From Aphanomyces cochlioides (Eukaryota > Oomycota > Saprolegniomycetes > Saprolegniales > Verrucalvaceae): 64,000 bases of DNA. The translations under genes and the position numbers were made by a program. The notes under the pieces were generated by a model. The model saw nothing but the letters and a program-made list of their open reading frames with translations. It had not been told where the DNA came from and did no database searches. Shown piece by piece: positions 8,293 through 20,500 of the stretch. Location of the stretch: assembly GCA_019828595.1 (NCBI GenBank), contig JAHQRK010000026.1, positions 434,001-498,000 on the forward strand, given 5' to 3'. The number at the start of each line of letters is the position of its first letter. Position 1 is the stretch's first letter.

Positions 8293-11200
8293 TTAGAGTT
8301 GATCGTCCTCCAAATCGAGGGGATCAATTTCGTCGGCGTTCATGGAGTGGTGAGCTTTGCTGCAGAGCTCGTCGATGTGGTAATTGTTGGTGATGCTTTT
8401 GAGCATCGAGATGGCCGACAAGACGGGAGCCGGCAAAGTGAACTTCTCGAGATTGTCGCTGAAGTTTTCGATCAAAGCAAACAGCGACCAGTCCGTCAAG
8501 CAGTTGGTGTCAGGCAATCTTGTTGCTTCTTGGTTCAATAGAACAGTCAGTGCCTCCGAGTTTGTGTAGAGGTCTGGGGCCCGATTTGAGAGGAATAAGT
8601 CAATCGTAGCAAGTGCAAAGAGGATGCGCTTGATCTCTGGTATGTCCGTGGTCAATTCTTCCAAGATTTCTGACGGGTGAATCTTGTATTGAGCCATGAA
8701 GTTGACGTGATGTTTGTAGTTGTGAGGCTTGCCTTGAGCTTTTAACAAAGCCATCTTGCGCTCAATAGTCTTGGTTGCAACAAGTGACTGAAACAAACTG
8801 AGGTCTTCATCTTGTGCGTACATAGCATGTGCAACGAGCTGAGGATCATCTCGCAAAATGCGTTGACATTCGGTGATACTGCCTTCGACTTTCTTGTCTC
8901 GAATGATCTTCTTCGCCAATTCGAGGTGGGCTGCAGCAGACTTGTTAAGTCGTTGTTTCTTCGCTTTGCCTTTGGTCTTTTTCGGGCGTGGCGCACTTGA
9001 ATCTTCCAATACAATTCGAGGCACTGCAAAGTCTTCAAACGAGAGTTCCACGTCGTCTTCTTCGAGGATATGAAAACGGTTGGATGTCGGCAGGGGATCC
9101 AAACGTGGGGACGAAGGCAAAGTACGTTTTGGAGCTGGTCCAGACCGGTAGCCCGTTACCAATTGAAGGTCCAGCGAGTTCTTGGGCTGCTCACTTGGTG
9201 GAGCAAGAGCGGGCGATTCGTTGGTAGACATTTCCACATCTTCTTGTTGTTTGTCTTGTCCATTGTTGTTAGGGGGATCGCTGTCACCAGACATATCGAC
9301 ATCAGAGCCATGAGAAGGAGCTGTTGGCTGTGGTTGTTCATCTTGACCATCTTCAGATGCCTCAGTTGAGTCGGCCTTGCCTTCCGCATTTGTTCCAGGG
9401 TCTTGATCATGATCGTCTCCATCATGTTCAGGTTCTTTTTCTCCTGACGGAGGAGATTTTGCCGCTGCCTTGGCCGCTTTTGCCTTCGCTTTTTCAGCCT
9501 TGGCCTCTGCACGTCGTGAAACAATCGACGGAGGCAATGTCTTGTTCAGAGCAGCGATCTTGTGCTGAAACACGACGACAAAAGGCTGACCCGACGGATC
9601 CGTAATGGTGATTTCGCGTAGTGCGTCGCCGGATTTTGGCACCAGCACTGCAGGAGGCGCAGACGACTTGAAAATGACTCTCAAATGCGGCGACTTGATG
9701 TTCTGACCAGCAGTAGGGTTGAATGCTGCTATCACTGACTTGGTCAATGCAGCCATTTTCTTGACAATCGCCTTGGCCATCGAAGGGTGACTGACCTTGT
9801 TGAACGTAACGTAGTAGTTGTTGCCATAACGCGAGTACTTGGGAACCAGGAAGTCTTTGCCACCAAGTCGAAACGTTGTGCCTCCCATTTCCACGCACGT
9901 AGACAAGTTGTAACTTGAGATCACAATGGTCTGTGGGTTCTTCTTGTGGATCAAAATGTTCGGAAATTTGGAGCCCCATAACGAACCAGGATTTTCCTTG
10001 ACAAATTGATCGCAGATGACTTTTTCGGACCAGTCCTTGTAGGCTTCGCCCAACTTGACTGTGAGCTCGTACACTTGGGACTGGGGGGTGAGCAAAATGT
10101 TTTCAATGAAGGCGTCCATGTCACCAGAGTCTTTGTAGAATGCGTCCGCCATGGCCTCGCATCGCGCAATATCGTCATCGGCAATAGCATGAGCACCAGT
10201 GTTGCGATGTTTCGCGCCTTTGGGGGCATTGCCTTGCTTGGAATCTTTCTTGGACGAAGCTGAATCCTTGCCGGGAGTCTTTTGCGTCCATGGATTGGCC
10301 TTTTCAGCGTTTTGTTGCTCTTGATCGCCTTGTATTTTGTCTGCCGCGGTAGGAGGATCAACAGCGCCATTTCCTTGAGCAACGGATTTGTCGACAATGT
10401 CTTGATTTGACTGGTCATTGTCATTGTTTGTCGATTGTTCCTCTTGAATAACTTCTCCAGGAGTATCACACGGCTTCGCTTGGCCGTTAATGTCGCCTGA
10501 CCCATCAACCTCAGAGTGAATTTGAGTATTTCCCTCGTCGGTTAAGGCCTCGGTTTCAGTCGAATCCTTCCCCTCGGCGTCTCCAGAGACCATATCCACG
10601 TCCTCTTGAGATTTTTCTTCTTCCTCTCCCGTTCTAGGAGGCTCAGCACAGGGGGCGACGCGGTTGGTGGCTGCTGGCTCAGTCCCATTGGTCACGAGAA
10701 AGGCCGGGGCCAGACCCCCAGTGACAGGGGTAGAAGGGGAATCCATGCCATCCCCGCAGCACGGTGACTGGGGTACACCATTGCTCCGGCGAGAACCCAA
10801 ATCGGGATACCGCCCCCGCCCCTCCGAAGAGGCCCCTGGGGGGAAGTAGACAGAACCGCAGGGTGTGCCCATAGGGGGGGCCCTCGTAGCCTCTAGGGCT
10901 GGCATGGACCCCGTTTTCTCGCCGCCTTCACTGGGGATCGACTCCAATTGGAGTCCAGGGAAGCAGCCACCACAGGCACAAGGCCCCAGTGGTTCGCCCT
11001 CCTGAGTGAGGGCTTCGCTAGACAAGTTAACGACAGTGGTCTGGGGGTCAACCACTGACCCACTGAGGTTGACCCCCCCTGGAACTCCGGCGAGTGGAGC
11101 ACCAGGTGAAGCGCTGGGGGAGCGAGACGCAGATTGGTCTCCAGAGACGCTGTTGGGATCGAACTCGACCTCCACTTCGGCCCTAGGGTTAGGTGTAGAG

Positions 11201-11331
11201 ACATTACTCACACCACTTCCGCCATCCTGATTGGACGACGAAAGTGGGTGAGGTGATACAATACCTGGAATGATGGTGACTCCGTGAGTGTTGGTCTCAC
11301 GGAGCTCGGAACAGCTGTTGGCGTTGGACAT
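8293..11331 (-). CDS. Element B' ORF1 protein (intact, 1,012 aa)
   Basis: Layout from the ATG: residues 1-235 are Pro/Ser/Gly-rich with a CACGGC cluster near 117-122. Residues 235-345 are acidic and Gln/Asn-rich. A basic patch lies near 358-378. A probably folded region spans about 380-600 (ADDDIARCEAMADAFYKDSG to the segment VPKYSRYGNNYYVTFNK). An Ala/Lys-rich helix follows at about 606-628, then an acidic linker. A bipartite-looking basic signal PKKTKGKAKKQRLNK lies near 783-797, and a mostly helical C-terminus ends in acidic residues. I see no zinc knuckle and no certain RRM or esterase domain, so the RNA-binding role is inferred from its place in the element. This copy carries EPEHDG and DPGTNAEGK, the second variant, plus GEAYKD. 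Confidence 0.9.
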   Translation of the reverse strand: MSNANSCSELRETNTHGVTIIPGIVSPHPLSSSNQDGGSGVSNVSTPNPRAEVEVEFDPNSVSGDQSASRSPSASPGAPLAGVPGGVNLSGSVVDPQTTVVNLSSEALTQEGEPLGPCACGGCFPGLQLESIPSEGGEKTGSMPALEATRAPPMGTPCGSVYFPPGASSEGRGRYPDLGSRRSNGVPQSPCCGDGMDSPSTPVTGGLAPAFLVTNGTEPAATNRVAPCAEPPRTGEEEEKSQEDVDMVSGDAEGKDSTETEALTDEGNTQIHSEVDGSGDINGQAKPCDTPGEVIQEEQSTNNDNDQSNQDIVDKSVAQGNGAVDPPTAADKIQGDQEQQNAEKANPWTQKTPGKDSASSKKDSKQGNAPKGAKHRNTGAHAIADDDIARCEAMADAFYKDSGDMDAFIENILLTPQSQVYELTVKLGEAYKDWSEKVICDQFVKENPGSLWGSKFPNILIHKKNPQTIVISSYNLSTCVEMGGTTFRLGGKDFLVPKYSRYGNNYYVTFNKVSHPSMAKAIVKKMAALTKSVIAAFNPTAGQNIKSPHLRVIFKSSAPPAVLVPKSGDALREITITDPSGQPFVVVFQHKIAALNKTLPPSIVSRRAEAKAEKAKAKAAKAAAKSPPSGEKEPEHDGDDHDQDPGTNAEGKADSTEASEDGQDEQPQPTAPSHGSDVDMSGDSDPPNNNGQDKQQEDVEMSTNESPALAPPSEQPKNSLDLQLVTGYRSGPAPKRTLPSSPRLDPLPTSNRFHILEEDDVELSFEDFAVPRIVLEDSSAPRPKKTKGKAKKQRLNKSAAAHLELAKKIIRDKKVEGSITECQRILRDDPQLVAHAMYAQDEDLSLFQSLVATKTIERKMALLKAQGKPHNYKHHVNFMAQYKIHPSEILEELTTDIPEIKRILFALATIDLFLSNRAPDLYTNSEALTVLLNQEATRLPDTNCLTDWSLFALIENFSDNLEKFTLPAPVLSAISMLKSITNNYHIDELCSKAHHSMNADEIDPLDLEDDQL

Positions 11332-11394
11332 TTTGAGCGCGGCGGCACTTGATAACTTCTTGACTTGAGGGGTACGAGGCAAATTCGGAAGTCT

Positions 11395-11409
11395 AGGCTG
11401 ACCACGTGG
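11395..11409. repeat. Target-site duplication of element B', right copy
   Basis: Matches 3999-4013 exactly over 15 bp. Element B ORF2 resumes directly after it. Confidence 0.93.
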
Positions 11410-14400
11410 CTTGTCGTATCATCACAAAGCGTCAAACATTGCGCCATGGCTCTGGATCATGGAAAGCTCCAACTTGGCTACTTCGTCTACCACGAGCGGC
11501 CGAGATTGTTCATGGATGTCTGGATCGATTTTTGGACAAGTCTCCAACATTCCACAATATCTCCAAGGCCTACGACATGCTGGTCAATGATATCCGCTCC
11601 CAACTCAAAGAATTCCATTCTCAACGATTGGAGAAACAACGTCTGCCGTTGAAGAAGTTAGCTGTGGAGATCGCTTCGCTTTTGCAAGTCCCCAACATGC
11701 GTCAAGATGCAGTGCTGGTGGATCGAGTGCGAGACCTTCAAAAGCAAATTCACGAGCTGCAAGATCGAGACAAGCAGTTTCGTCAAGACCAGGCGTTCCA
11801 ACTTCACTTGTACAAAGCAGAGCGCTCGTCCAAGTTCCACTTCATGTCTCCTGTCCCTACCCCCTTGAAGAAGACAGTCTTCAAAGAGTTGGTGGATGTC
11901 AATGGAAATGTTGTCTCCAATCAACAAGGCATGTCTGACGTCCTGGTCGACTACTACAAGGACTTGTTTGCAGCTCCCGAGGTGCAGCGATCTGGAGACG
12001 AAGTGTCGTCATTTCTGACCCCATTGACTCGACACAAGCAACTGCCAGAGCAAGCCCAGAAAGAGCTGTCGGCTCCCTTGCGCGCCAACGAGTTCTATCA
12101 TGCTATTCGACACAGCAGTTCGAACTCAGCGCCAGGTCCCAACGCTCTGCCATTCGAAGTCCTCAAACTTGCACCTCACAAGTGGTCGTTGGTATTGGAG
12201 CTGCTATTCACACACCAGCTCCATTCTCACCCTCGCTTGACTCCCATGCAACTTGTCAGTACGCTGGTGTTGCTGCACAAGAAAGGCCCCAAGTCACAAG
12301 CCAAGAACTATCGGCCCATTAGCCTACTCAACACGGATGTGAAAATCCTGACGAGTATTCTGGCTTATCGACTTCAGCGCCACATTCGACACATCATCCA
12401 CCCGGACCAGCAAGGCTTTATCCGTCGAAGCAATATCCAAACCAATATTGCACGACTGGATGACATGCTGCACCACATCAAACTACACAGTCCGTCCTCG
12501 ATGGTGGCACTGCTTGACTTTGAGAAAGCTTTTGATCGCGTGGACCACGCGTACTTGCTCCGCGTCCTCCGTCACTATGGCTTTCCCGAAACCTTTGTTG
12601 ACATGGTTCGCGTACTGTACTCGGGCCGCAAGTCTCGCATCTTGGTGAACGGCTTCTTGTCCAAGCCAGTTCACATCTCACGCGGTGTGTTGCAAGGTGA
12701 TCCACTGTCGCCACTTCTGTTTGTGATCGCTTTGGAACCGATGTGCCAACTCCTACGGCAACACTCCAACTATGGCATCAAGTGTGGGGATCGCTACCAC
12801 ACTGGGAGTTACTTTGCCGACGACTCGCAACTCTATGCGGCAAATGAGACGTGCCTCCACCGGCAGCTTGCATTGGTTCAAACCTTTTGCGACAAGTCTG
12901 GTTTCCGACTCAACGTAGACAAGACCCAAATTCTGACCTACAGCCAGTTGAATGGGAACCTTGCCTCACTACAAGTTACTTCCGACAGTCCCGTGAAGGC
13001 TCTTGGTATCTTGGTTGCGCCCAATCTTTCTCCATTGGCACGTTTCAATTACGTGTTTGAGAAGTTTGTGGCTCGCTTGTCTTTGTGGCTCTACAAGGCT
13101 CGAACCATGGCCGGAAAAGTCACTATCCTGCACAGCATATGTCTGCCTGTGTTATGGTACCAACTGGCTTTTGTCCCTGCCGACAAAGACCTGGCCAAAA
13201 AGATCGACAAGGCCATGCTTCAATTTATGCATGGTGAAGAAATCAACCCATCCTCCTCTGTCCATGGCCTCCGTTTGATCAAAAAGGAGATCCTATTCAT
13301 GCCGAAGAAGTCCGGTGGCTTAGGCCTGCACCATGCACTTGCTTTATGGCAACAACACAACCGCTCTGTCATGATCAGATGCATTCAAGCCATCACCACC
13401 CCACCCCGCAAGTCTGCCATGTCCGCCTGGATTACGCCGGGCTATACTCTCCTCGAGAAGGCTTTTCATCCATGGGGTTCCCCCCGAGATCTCCTCTTGG
13501 CAAATGGCTCTTCTGCATTCATCAGACAACTGTACAAGAATCCCAATATCACTCCAATGTGGAAAGCCTTATTGAGTAGCTGGTTTGAATCTCGCTGGAC
13601 TCCGTACGGCTGTCCAAATCACATCTCATCTTTGGATGTTCCCCTTTGGCACAACTCGTATCTGCCTGGACTCGAAGACCTATACGATCAGTGCTCTACA
13701 TCGACGCAAGACCAAGCCAATGTATTGGCGTCGCTTCACATCACGAAGTTGTCGCATTTGTTGAATCCGTGTCAGCGAGTTTGGCCAGCTTCGATCTTGT
13801 TCGACAAAATCAACCGTGCCTGCCGCCAAGCCAATTTTGTCCCTCCAACGAAACAATGGATCTCAATCTTGGTGACCAAGTTATCACGATTGTTTGAGAT
13901 TGTTTCTGAAGAGGATGCTCCCGTGTTCCACTTGCCGACGCCAAGCTCTGAATGGATGGAATGGCACTGGATGATACACCCTGACTCGAGTCCGATCTTG
14001 TTGGCGCTTGCGACTTCGAAATCGGCTAAGATCAGAGCTTCTCCAGCTGTCAGCTCGTCCATCCTTCCTACCAAGCATCTCAACCTGCCATCCAACTTTT
14101 ACGAAGACCCCAAGCGCCTTACCCAACTTGCCGCCTTCCTCCAACCCGACCACATTCTCCCTCGATATGGAGAGTTCATTTTCAAGACCCTTCTCCGCGC
14201 CAACGCCATGCAATATCTGTTTCAGTACCAAGACCCCAAGCCGACGTGTGTCTTCTGTCGTGTCAATGAGACGTACGAGCATTTCCTGTTCTCTTGTGGA
14301 TATGGTCAATCTGTTTGGTATTTCTTCAAGGCGATCCAGCGACTGCTCGAGTGTTCCTTTCCGTCAACGTGTCTGGAAATGTTCTACGAGACGCCCAAGC

Positions 14401-14696
14401 CGTCCGATGGATACTACATCCGTGGCTATCTGAAGATCTGGCCGATTGTCCGAGCCTGCGTGTATTATCAAATATGGCTCCAACGTGCCGATCGCACCTT
14501 TCGACCCGACCTCACAGCGAAGAGTCCGATGGAAGTTGCCATTCATGCTGCCTCTTTGATCAAGCTACATCTACAACACCTCCTGGTTGATCTCCCTCTC
14601 AAGAAGGGATACACCAAGGTATTCAATGTGCTCAAGCATCTATCTTCGGACCACTGGTTACGTCAACACATCATTCCTAACAGCGTCGTTTCATGA
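11410..14696 (+). pseudogene. Element B ORF2, linker, RT and C-terminal part
   Basis: This continues the frame cut at 4013 and runs to the TGA at 14694-14696. All RT motifs and the CCHC are intact. Private residues include LLNPCQRVW for LLTPCQRVW and IPNSVVS at the C-terminus. It cannot be translated as one protein with the endonuclease half while B' is in place. An in-frame ATG at 11406 could in principle start an endonuclease-less product, but nothing shows it is used. Confidence 0.9.
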
Positions 14697-14842
14697 GAGA
14701 GCTGACGGCTCACTCACTTCATCTCCTGTCCAATGACCACTTTGCCATATTCTGTTTTCCAAGTTCTATTTATACAGTACGAGGCAAATTAGTAAGTCAT
14801 TAGGGCCTTTGCTCAAAAATAAGGTTAATACAACTCATTTAA
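14697..14842 (+). promoter_or_regulatory. 3' UTR of element B
   Basis: The region is 146 nt. It holds the stop-proximal inverted repeat (here weakened: GAGAGAGC against GCTCACTC), the antisense TATA-like sequence, the 14-nt motif complementary to the 5' end (14777-14790) and the terminal GGTTAA/TTAACC hairpin. There is no poly(A) or simple-repeat tail. Confidence 0.8.
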
Positions 14843-14856
14843 CCACCGGACTTCTT
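14843..14856. repeat. Target-site duplication of element B, right copy
   Basis: Matches 51-64 over 14 bp. Minus-strand ORF2 of element A resumes here. Confidence 0.92.
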
Positions 14857-17493
14857 CGGCATGAATAGAATCTCCTTTTTGATCAAACGGAGGCCATGGA
14901 CAGAGGAGGATGGGTTGATTTCTTCACCATGCATAAATTGAAGCATGGCCTTGTCAATCTTTTTGGCCAGGTCTTTGTCGGCAGGGACAAAAGCCAGTTG
15001 GTACCATAACACAGGCAGACATATGCTGTGCAGGATAGTGACTTTTCCGGCCATGGTTCGAGCCTTGTAGAGCCACAAAGACAAGCGAGCCACAAACTTC
15101 TCAAACACGTAATTGAAACGTGCCAATGGAGAAAGATTGGGCGCAACCAAGATACCAAGAGCCTTCACGGGACTGTCGGAAGTAACTTGTAGTGAGGCAA
15201 GGTTCCCATTCAACTGGCTGTAAGTCAGAATTTGGGTCTTGTCTACGTTGAGTCGGAAACCAGACTTGTCGCAAAAGGTTTGAACCAATGCAAGCTGCCG
15301 GTGGAGGCACGTCTCATTTGCCGCATAGAGTTGCGAGTCGTCGGCAAAGTAACTCCCAGTGTGGTAGCGATCCCCACACTTGATGCCATAGTTGGAGTGT
15401 TGCCGTAGGAGTTGGCACATCGGTTCCAAAGCGATCACAAACAGAAGTGGCGACAGTGGATCACCTTGCAACACACCGCGTGAGATGTGAACTGGCTTGG
15501 ACAAGAAGCCGTTCACCAAGATGCGAGACTTGCGGCCCGAGTACAGTACGCGAACCATGTCAACAAAGGTTTCGGGAAAGCCATAGTGACGGAGGACGCG
15601 GAGCAAGTACGCGTGGTCCACGCGATCAAAAGCTTTCTCAAAGTCAAGCAGTGCCACCATCGAGGACGGACTGTGTAGTTTGATGTGGTGCAGCATGTCA
15701 TCCAGTCGTGCAATATTGGTTTGGATATTGCTTCGACGGATAAAGCCTTGCTGGTCCGGGTGGATGATGTGTCGAATGTGGCGCTGAAGTCGATAAGCCA
15801 GAATACTCGTCAGGATTTTCACATCCGTGTTGAGTAGGCTAATGGGCCGATAGTTCTTGGCTTGTGACTTGGGGCCTTTCTTGTGCAGCAACACCAGCGT
15901 ACTGACAAGTTGCATGGGAGTCAAGCGAGGGTGAGAATGGAGCTGGTGTGTGAATAGCAGCTCCAATACCAACGACCACTTGTGAGGTGCAAGTTTGAGG
16001 ACTTCGAATGGCAGAGCGTTGGGACCTGGCGCTGAGTTCGAACTGCTGTGTCGAATAGCATGATAGAACTCGTTGGCGCGCAAGGGAGCCGACAGCTCTT
16101 TCTGGGCTTGCTCTGGCAGTTGCTTGTGTCGAGTCAATGGGGTCAGAAATGACGACACTTCGTCTCCAGATCGCTGCACCTCGGGAGCTGCAAACAAGTC
16201 CTTGTAGTAGTCGACCAGGACGTCAGACATGCCTTGTTGATTGGAGACAACATTTCCATTGACATCCACCAACTCTTTGAAGACTGTCTTCTTCAAGGGG
16301 GTAGGGACAGGAGACATGAAGTGGAACTTGGACGAGCGCTCTGCTTTGTACAAGTGAAGTTGGAACGCCTGGTCTTGACGAAACTGCTTGTCTCGATCTT
16401 GCAGCTCGTGAATTTGCTTTTGAAGGTCTCGCACTCGATCCACCAGCACTGCATCTTGACGCATGTTGGGGACTTGCAAAAGCGAAGCGATCTCCACAGC
16501 TAACTTCTTCAACGGCAGACGTTGTTTCTCCAATCGTTGAGAATGGAATTCTTTGAGTTGGGAGCGGATATCATTGACCAGCATGTCGTAGGCCTTGGAG
16601 ATATTGTGGAATGTTGGAGACTTGTCCAAAAATCGATCCAGACATCCATGAACAATCTCGGCCGCTCGTGGTAGACGAAGTAGCCAAGTTGGAGCTTTCC
16701 ATGATCCAGAGCCATGGCGCAATGTTTGACGCTTTGTGATGATACGACAAGCCACGTGGTCAGCCTGTGGAACGTGTGGCATGTGCGTCGCCTTCCAATG
16801 ACGAAGACCCGCCAAGGTGGACGAACAAAAGATGTAGTCAAGTCGGTTGGTGAGTGTGGGACTTGTGAAGGCTCGTGCCACGGGGTTTTGACGGCGAAAC
16901 AGATCCACCAGAGACAAACTGTGCATCCATTGTTCCAGTTGAAGGGTGCCGGCCATGGTGGAGGTACTGGGTCTCAACGAATCCAAATCTTTGTTGAGAG
17001 TGCAGTTGAAATCTCCTCCAACAATGTGGAGCGCATGTGGAGGAAAGTCGCGTGGCAATTCTTCGAAGTAACTTGCTCGTTGTTGGAAGGCTGCCGGCGC
17101 ATAGATATTGTGGAGAACGACTGTCAGTGGACCCAGAGTACATCGCACTTGTAGATAACGACCACGAAGCACTGGGTTGTCATGAGGGACTTGAGTGGCG
17201 TTCTTCAAAGGAGAGTGAGGATGTATCAACGTAGCCAGACCTCCAGTGGCTGGCGACGTGGATACTTCAGGGTAAATAGGCTCTTCAAAGAACAAAGAGC
17301 CTTCGTGGTTTGTGATGCGTTGCCAATGGAACGCAACACGGTCGTGGAGACATGGCGTGCGGAAACGGGTTTCTTGGATAAAGGAAACGTCGTGAACACT
17401 TGATAGTTTGTCGAGGATGTACCGATGACTGTTGGAGAAGCCATTGGTGTTGAGGGAGATGATTTGTGGGTCCCAGTCCACGAGTTCAGTTGG
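14857..17493 (-). pseudogene. Element A ORF2, endonuclease and RT part, split at both ends
   Basis: Minus-strand ORF2 runs from VDWDPQ near the N-terminus to PKKSGG, downstream of the RT core. It is cut on the left by element B and on the right by element C, which removes the first codons (24890-24916). The frame across the three pieces (1-64, this one, 24890-24916) is open, so this ORF2 was intact before the insertions. TPCLHDR is shared with element C. Confidence 0.9.
17478..17493. repeat. Target-site duplication of element C, left copy
   Basis: CCACGAGTTCAGTTGG is repeated at 24874-24889. Confidence 0.92.
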
Positions 17494-17554
17494 ACTTCCG
17501 AATTTGCCTCGTACCCCTCAAGTCAAGAAGTTATCAAGTGCCGCCGCGCTCAAA

Positions 17555-20500
17555 ATGTCCAACGCCAACAGCTGTTCCGAGCTCCGTGAGACCAACACTC
17601 ACGGAGTCACCATCATTCCAGGTATTGTATCACCTCACCCACTTTCGTCGTCCAATCAGGATGGCGGAAGTGGTGTGAGTAATGTCTCTACACCTAACCC
17701 TAGGGCCGAAGTGGAGGTCGAGTTCGACCCCAACAGCGTCTCTGGAGACCAATCTGCGTCTCGCTCCCCCAGCGCTTCACCTGGTGCTCCACTCGCCGGA
17801 GTTCCAGGGGGGGTCAACCTCAGTGGGTCAGTGGTTGACCCCCAGACCACTGTCGTTAACTTGTCTAGCGAAGCCCTCACTCAGGAGGGCGAACCACTGG
17901 GGCCTTGTGCCTGTGGTGGCTGCTTCCCTGGACTCCAATTGGAGTCGATCCCCAGTGAAGGCGGCGAGAAAACGGGGTCCATGTCAGCCCTAGAGGCTAC
18001 GAGGGCCCCCCCTATGGGCACACCCTGCGGTTCTGTCTACTTCCCCCCAGGGGCCTCTTCGGAGGGGCGGGGGCGGTATCCCGATTTGGGTTCTCGCCGG
18101 AGCAATGGTGTACCCCAGTCACCGTGCTGCGGGGATGGCATGGATTCCCCTTCTACCCCTGTCACTGGGGGTCTGGCCCCGGCCTTTCTCGTGACCAATG
18201 GGACTGAGCCAGCAGCCACCAACCGCGTCGCCCCCTGTGCTGAGCCTCCTAGAACGGGAGAGGAAGAAGAAAAATCTCAAGAGGACGTGGATATGGTCTC
18301 TGGAGACGCCGAGGGGAAGGATTCTACTGAAACCGAGGCCTTAACCGACGAGGGAAATACTCAAATTCACTCGGAGTTTGATGGGTCAGGCGACATTAAC
18401 GGCCAAGCGAAGCCGTGTGATACTTCTGGAGAAGTTATTCAAGAGGAACAATCGACAAACAATGACAATGACCAGTCAAATCAAGACATTGTCGACAAAT
18501 CCGTTGCTCAAGGAAATGGCGCTGTTGATCCTCCTACCGCGGCAGACAAAATACAAGGCGATCAAGAGCAACAAAACGCTGAAAAGGCCAATCCATGGAC
18601 GCAAAAGACTCCCGGCAAGGATTCAGCTTCGTCCAAGAAAGATTCCAAGCAAGGCAATGCTCCCAAAGGCGCGAAACATCGCAACACTGGTGCTCATGCT
18701 ATTGCCGATGACGATATTGCGCAATGCGAGGCCATGGCGGACGCATTCTACAAAGACTCTGGTGACATGGACGCCTTCATTGAAAACATTTTGCTCACCC
18801 CCCAGTCCCAAGTGTACGAGCTCACAGTCAAGTTGGGCGAAGGCTACAAGGACTGGTCCGAAAAAGTCATCTGCGATCAATTTGTCAAGGAAAATCCTGG
18901 TTCGTTATGGGGCTCCAAATTTCCGAACATTTTGATCCACAAGAAGAACCCACAGACCATTGTGATCTCAAGTTACAACTTGTCTACGTGCGTGGAAATG
19001 GGAGGCACAACGTTTCGACTTGGTGGCAAAGACTTCCTGGTTCCCAAATACTCGCGTTATGGCAACAACTACTACGTTACGTTCAACAAGGTCAGTCACC
19101 CTTCGATGGCCAAGGCGATTGTCAAGAAAATGGCTGCATTGACCAAGTCAGTGATAGCAGCATTCAACCCTACTGCTGGTCAGAACATCAAGTCGCCGCA
19201 TTTGAGAGTCATTTTCAAGTCGTCTGCGCCTCCTGCAGTGCTGGTGCCAAAATCCGGCGACGCACTACGCGAAATCACCATTACGGATCCGTCGGGTCAG
19301 CCTTTTGTCGTCGTGTTTCAGCACAAGATCGCTGCTCTGAACAAGACATTGCCTCCGTCGATTGTTTCACGACGTGCAGAGGCCAAGGCTGAAAAAGCGA
19401 AGGCAAAAGCGGCCAAGGCAGCGGCAAAATCTCCTCCGTCAGGAGAAAAAGAACCTGAACATGATGGAGACGATCATGATCAAGACCCTGGAACAAATGC
19501 GGAAGGCACGGCCGACTCAACTGAGGCATCTGGAGATCGTCAAGATGAACAACCACAGCCAACAGCTCCTTCTCATGGCTCTGATGTCGATATGTCTGGT
19601 GACAGCGATCCCCCTAACAACAATGGACAAGACAAACAACAAGAAGATGTGGAAATGTCTACCAACGAATCGCCCGCTCTTGCTCCACCAAGTGAGCAGC
19701 CCAAGAACTCGCTGGACCTTCAATTGGTAACGGGCTACCGGTCTGGACCAGCTCCAAAACGTAATTTGCCTTCGTCCCCACGTTTGGATCCCCTGCCGAC
19801 ATCCAACCGTTTTCATATCCTCGAAGAAGACGACGTGGAACTCTCGTTTGAAGACTTTGCAGTGCCTCGAATTGTATTGGAAGATTCAAGTGCGCCACGC
19901 CCGAAAAAGACCAAAGGCAAAGCGAAGAAACAACGACTTAACAAGTCTGCTGCAGCCCACCTCGAATTGGCGAAGAAGATCATTCGAGACAAGAAAGTCG
20001 AAGGCAGTATCACCGAATGTCAACGCATTTTGCGAGATGATCCTCAGCTCGTTGCACATGCTATGTACGCACAAGATGAAGACCTCAGTTTGTTTCAGTC
20101 ACTTGTTGCAACCAAGACTATTGAGCGCAAGATGGCTTTGTTAAAAGCTCAAGGCAAGCCTCACAACTACAAACATCACGTCAACTTCATGGCTCAATAC
20201 AAGATTCACCCGTCAGAAATCTTGGAAGAATTGACCACGGACATACCAGAGATCAAGCGCATCCTCTTTGCACTTGCTACGATTGACTTATTCCTCTCAA
20301 ATCGGGCCCCAGACCTCTACACAAACTCGGAGGCACTGACTGTTCTATTGAACCAAGAAGCAACAAGATTGCCTGACACCAACTGCTTGACGGACTGGTC
20401 GCTGTTTGCTTTGATCGAAAACTTCAGCGACAATCTCGAGAAGTTCACTTTGCCGGCTCCCGTCTTGTCGGCCATCTCGATGCTCAAAAGCATCACCAAC

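Larger units (their letters stand above)
4014..11394 (-). mobile_element. Element B': complete, apparently competent LINE
   Basis: Full length on the minus strand, with both ORFs open, all catalytic motifs present and a perfect 15-bp duplication. The 3' end is at 4014 and the 5' ACTTCCG ends at 11392; two extra bases (11393-11394) separate it from the target. It is the innermost element of its branch (R, A, B, B'), so it is among the youngest insertions here. Together with element C it is the best candidate for a functional copy. Confidence 0.94.
65..14842 (+). mobile_element. Element B: full-length LINE, interrupted by element B'
   Basis: The 5' terminus ACTTCCG begins at 67, after two non-target bases (TC). 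The 3' terminus TTTAA ends at 14842. A perfect 14-bp duplication flanks it. Removing B' and one copy of its duplication restores an element with ORF1 128-3166 and ORF2 3245-4013 plus 11410-14696. It sits in the ORF2 of element A in the opposite orientation. Confidence 0.93.
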
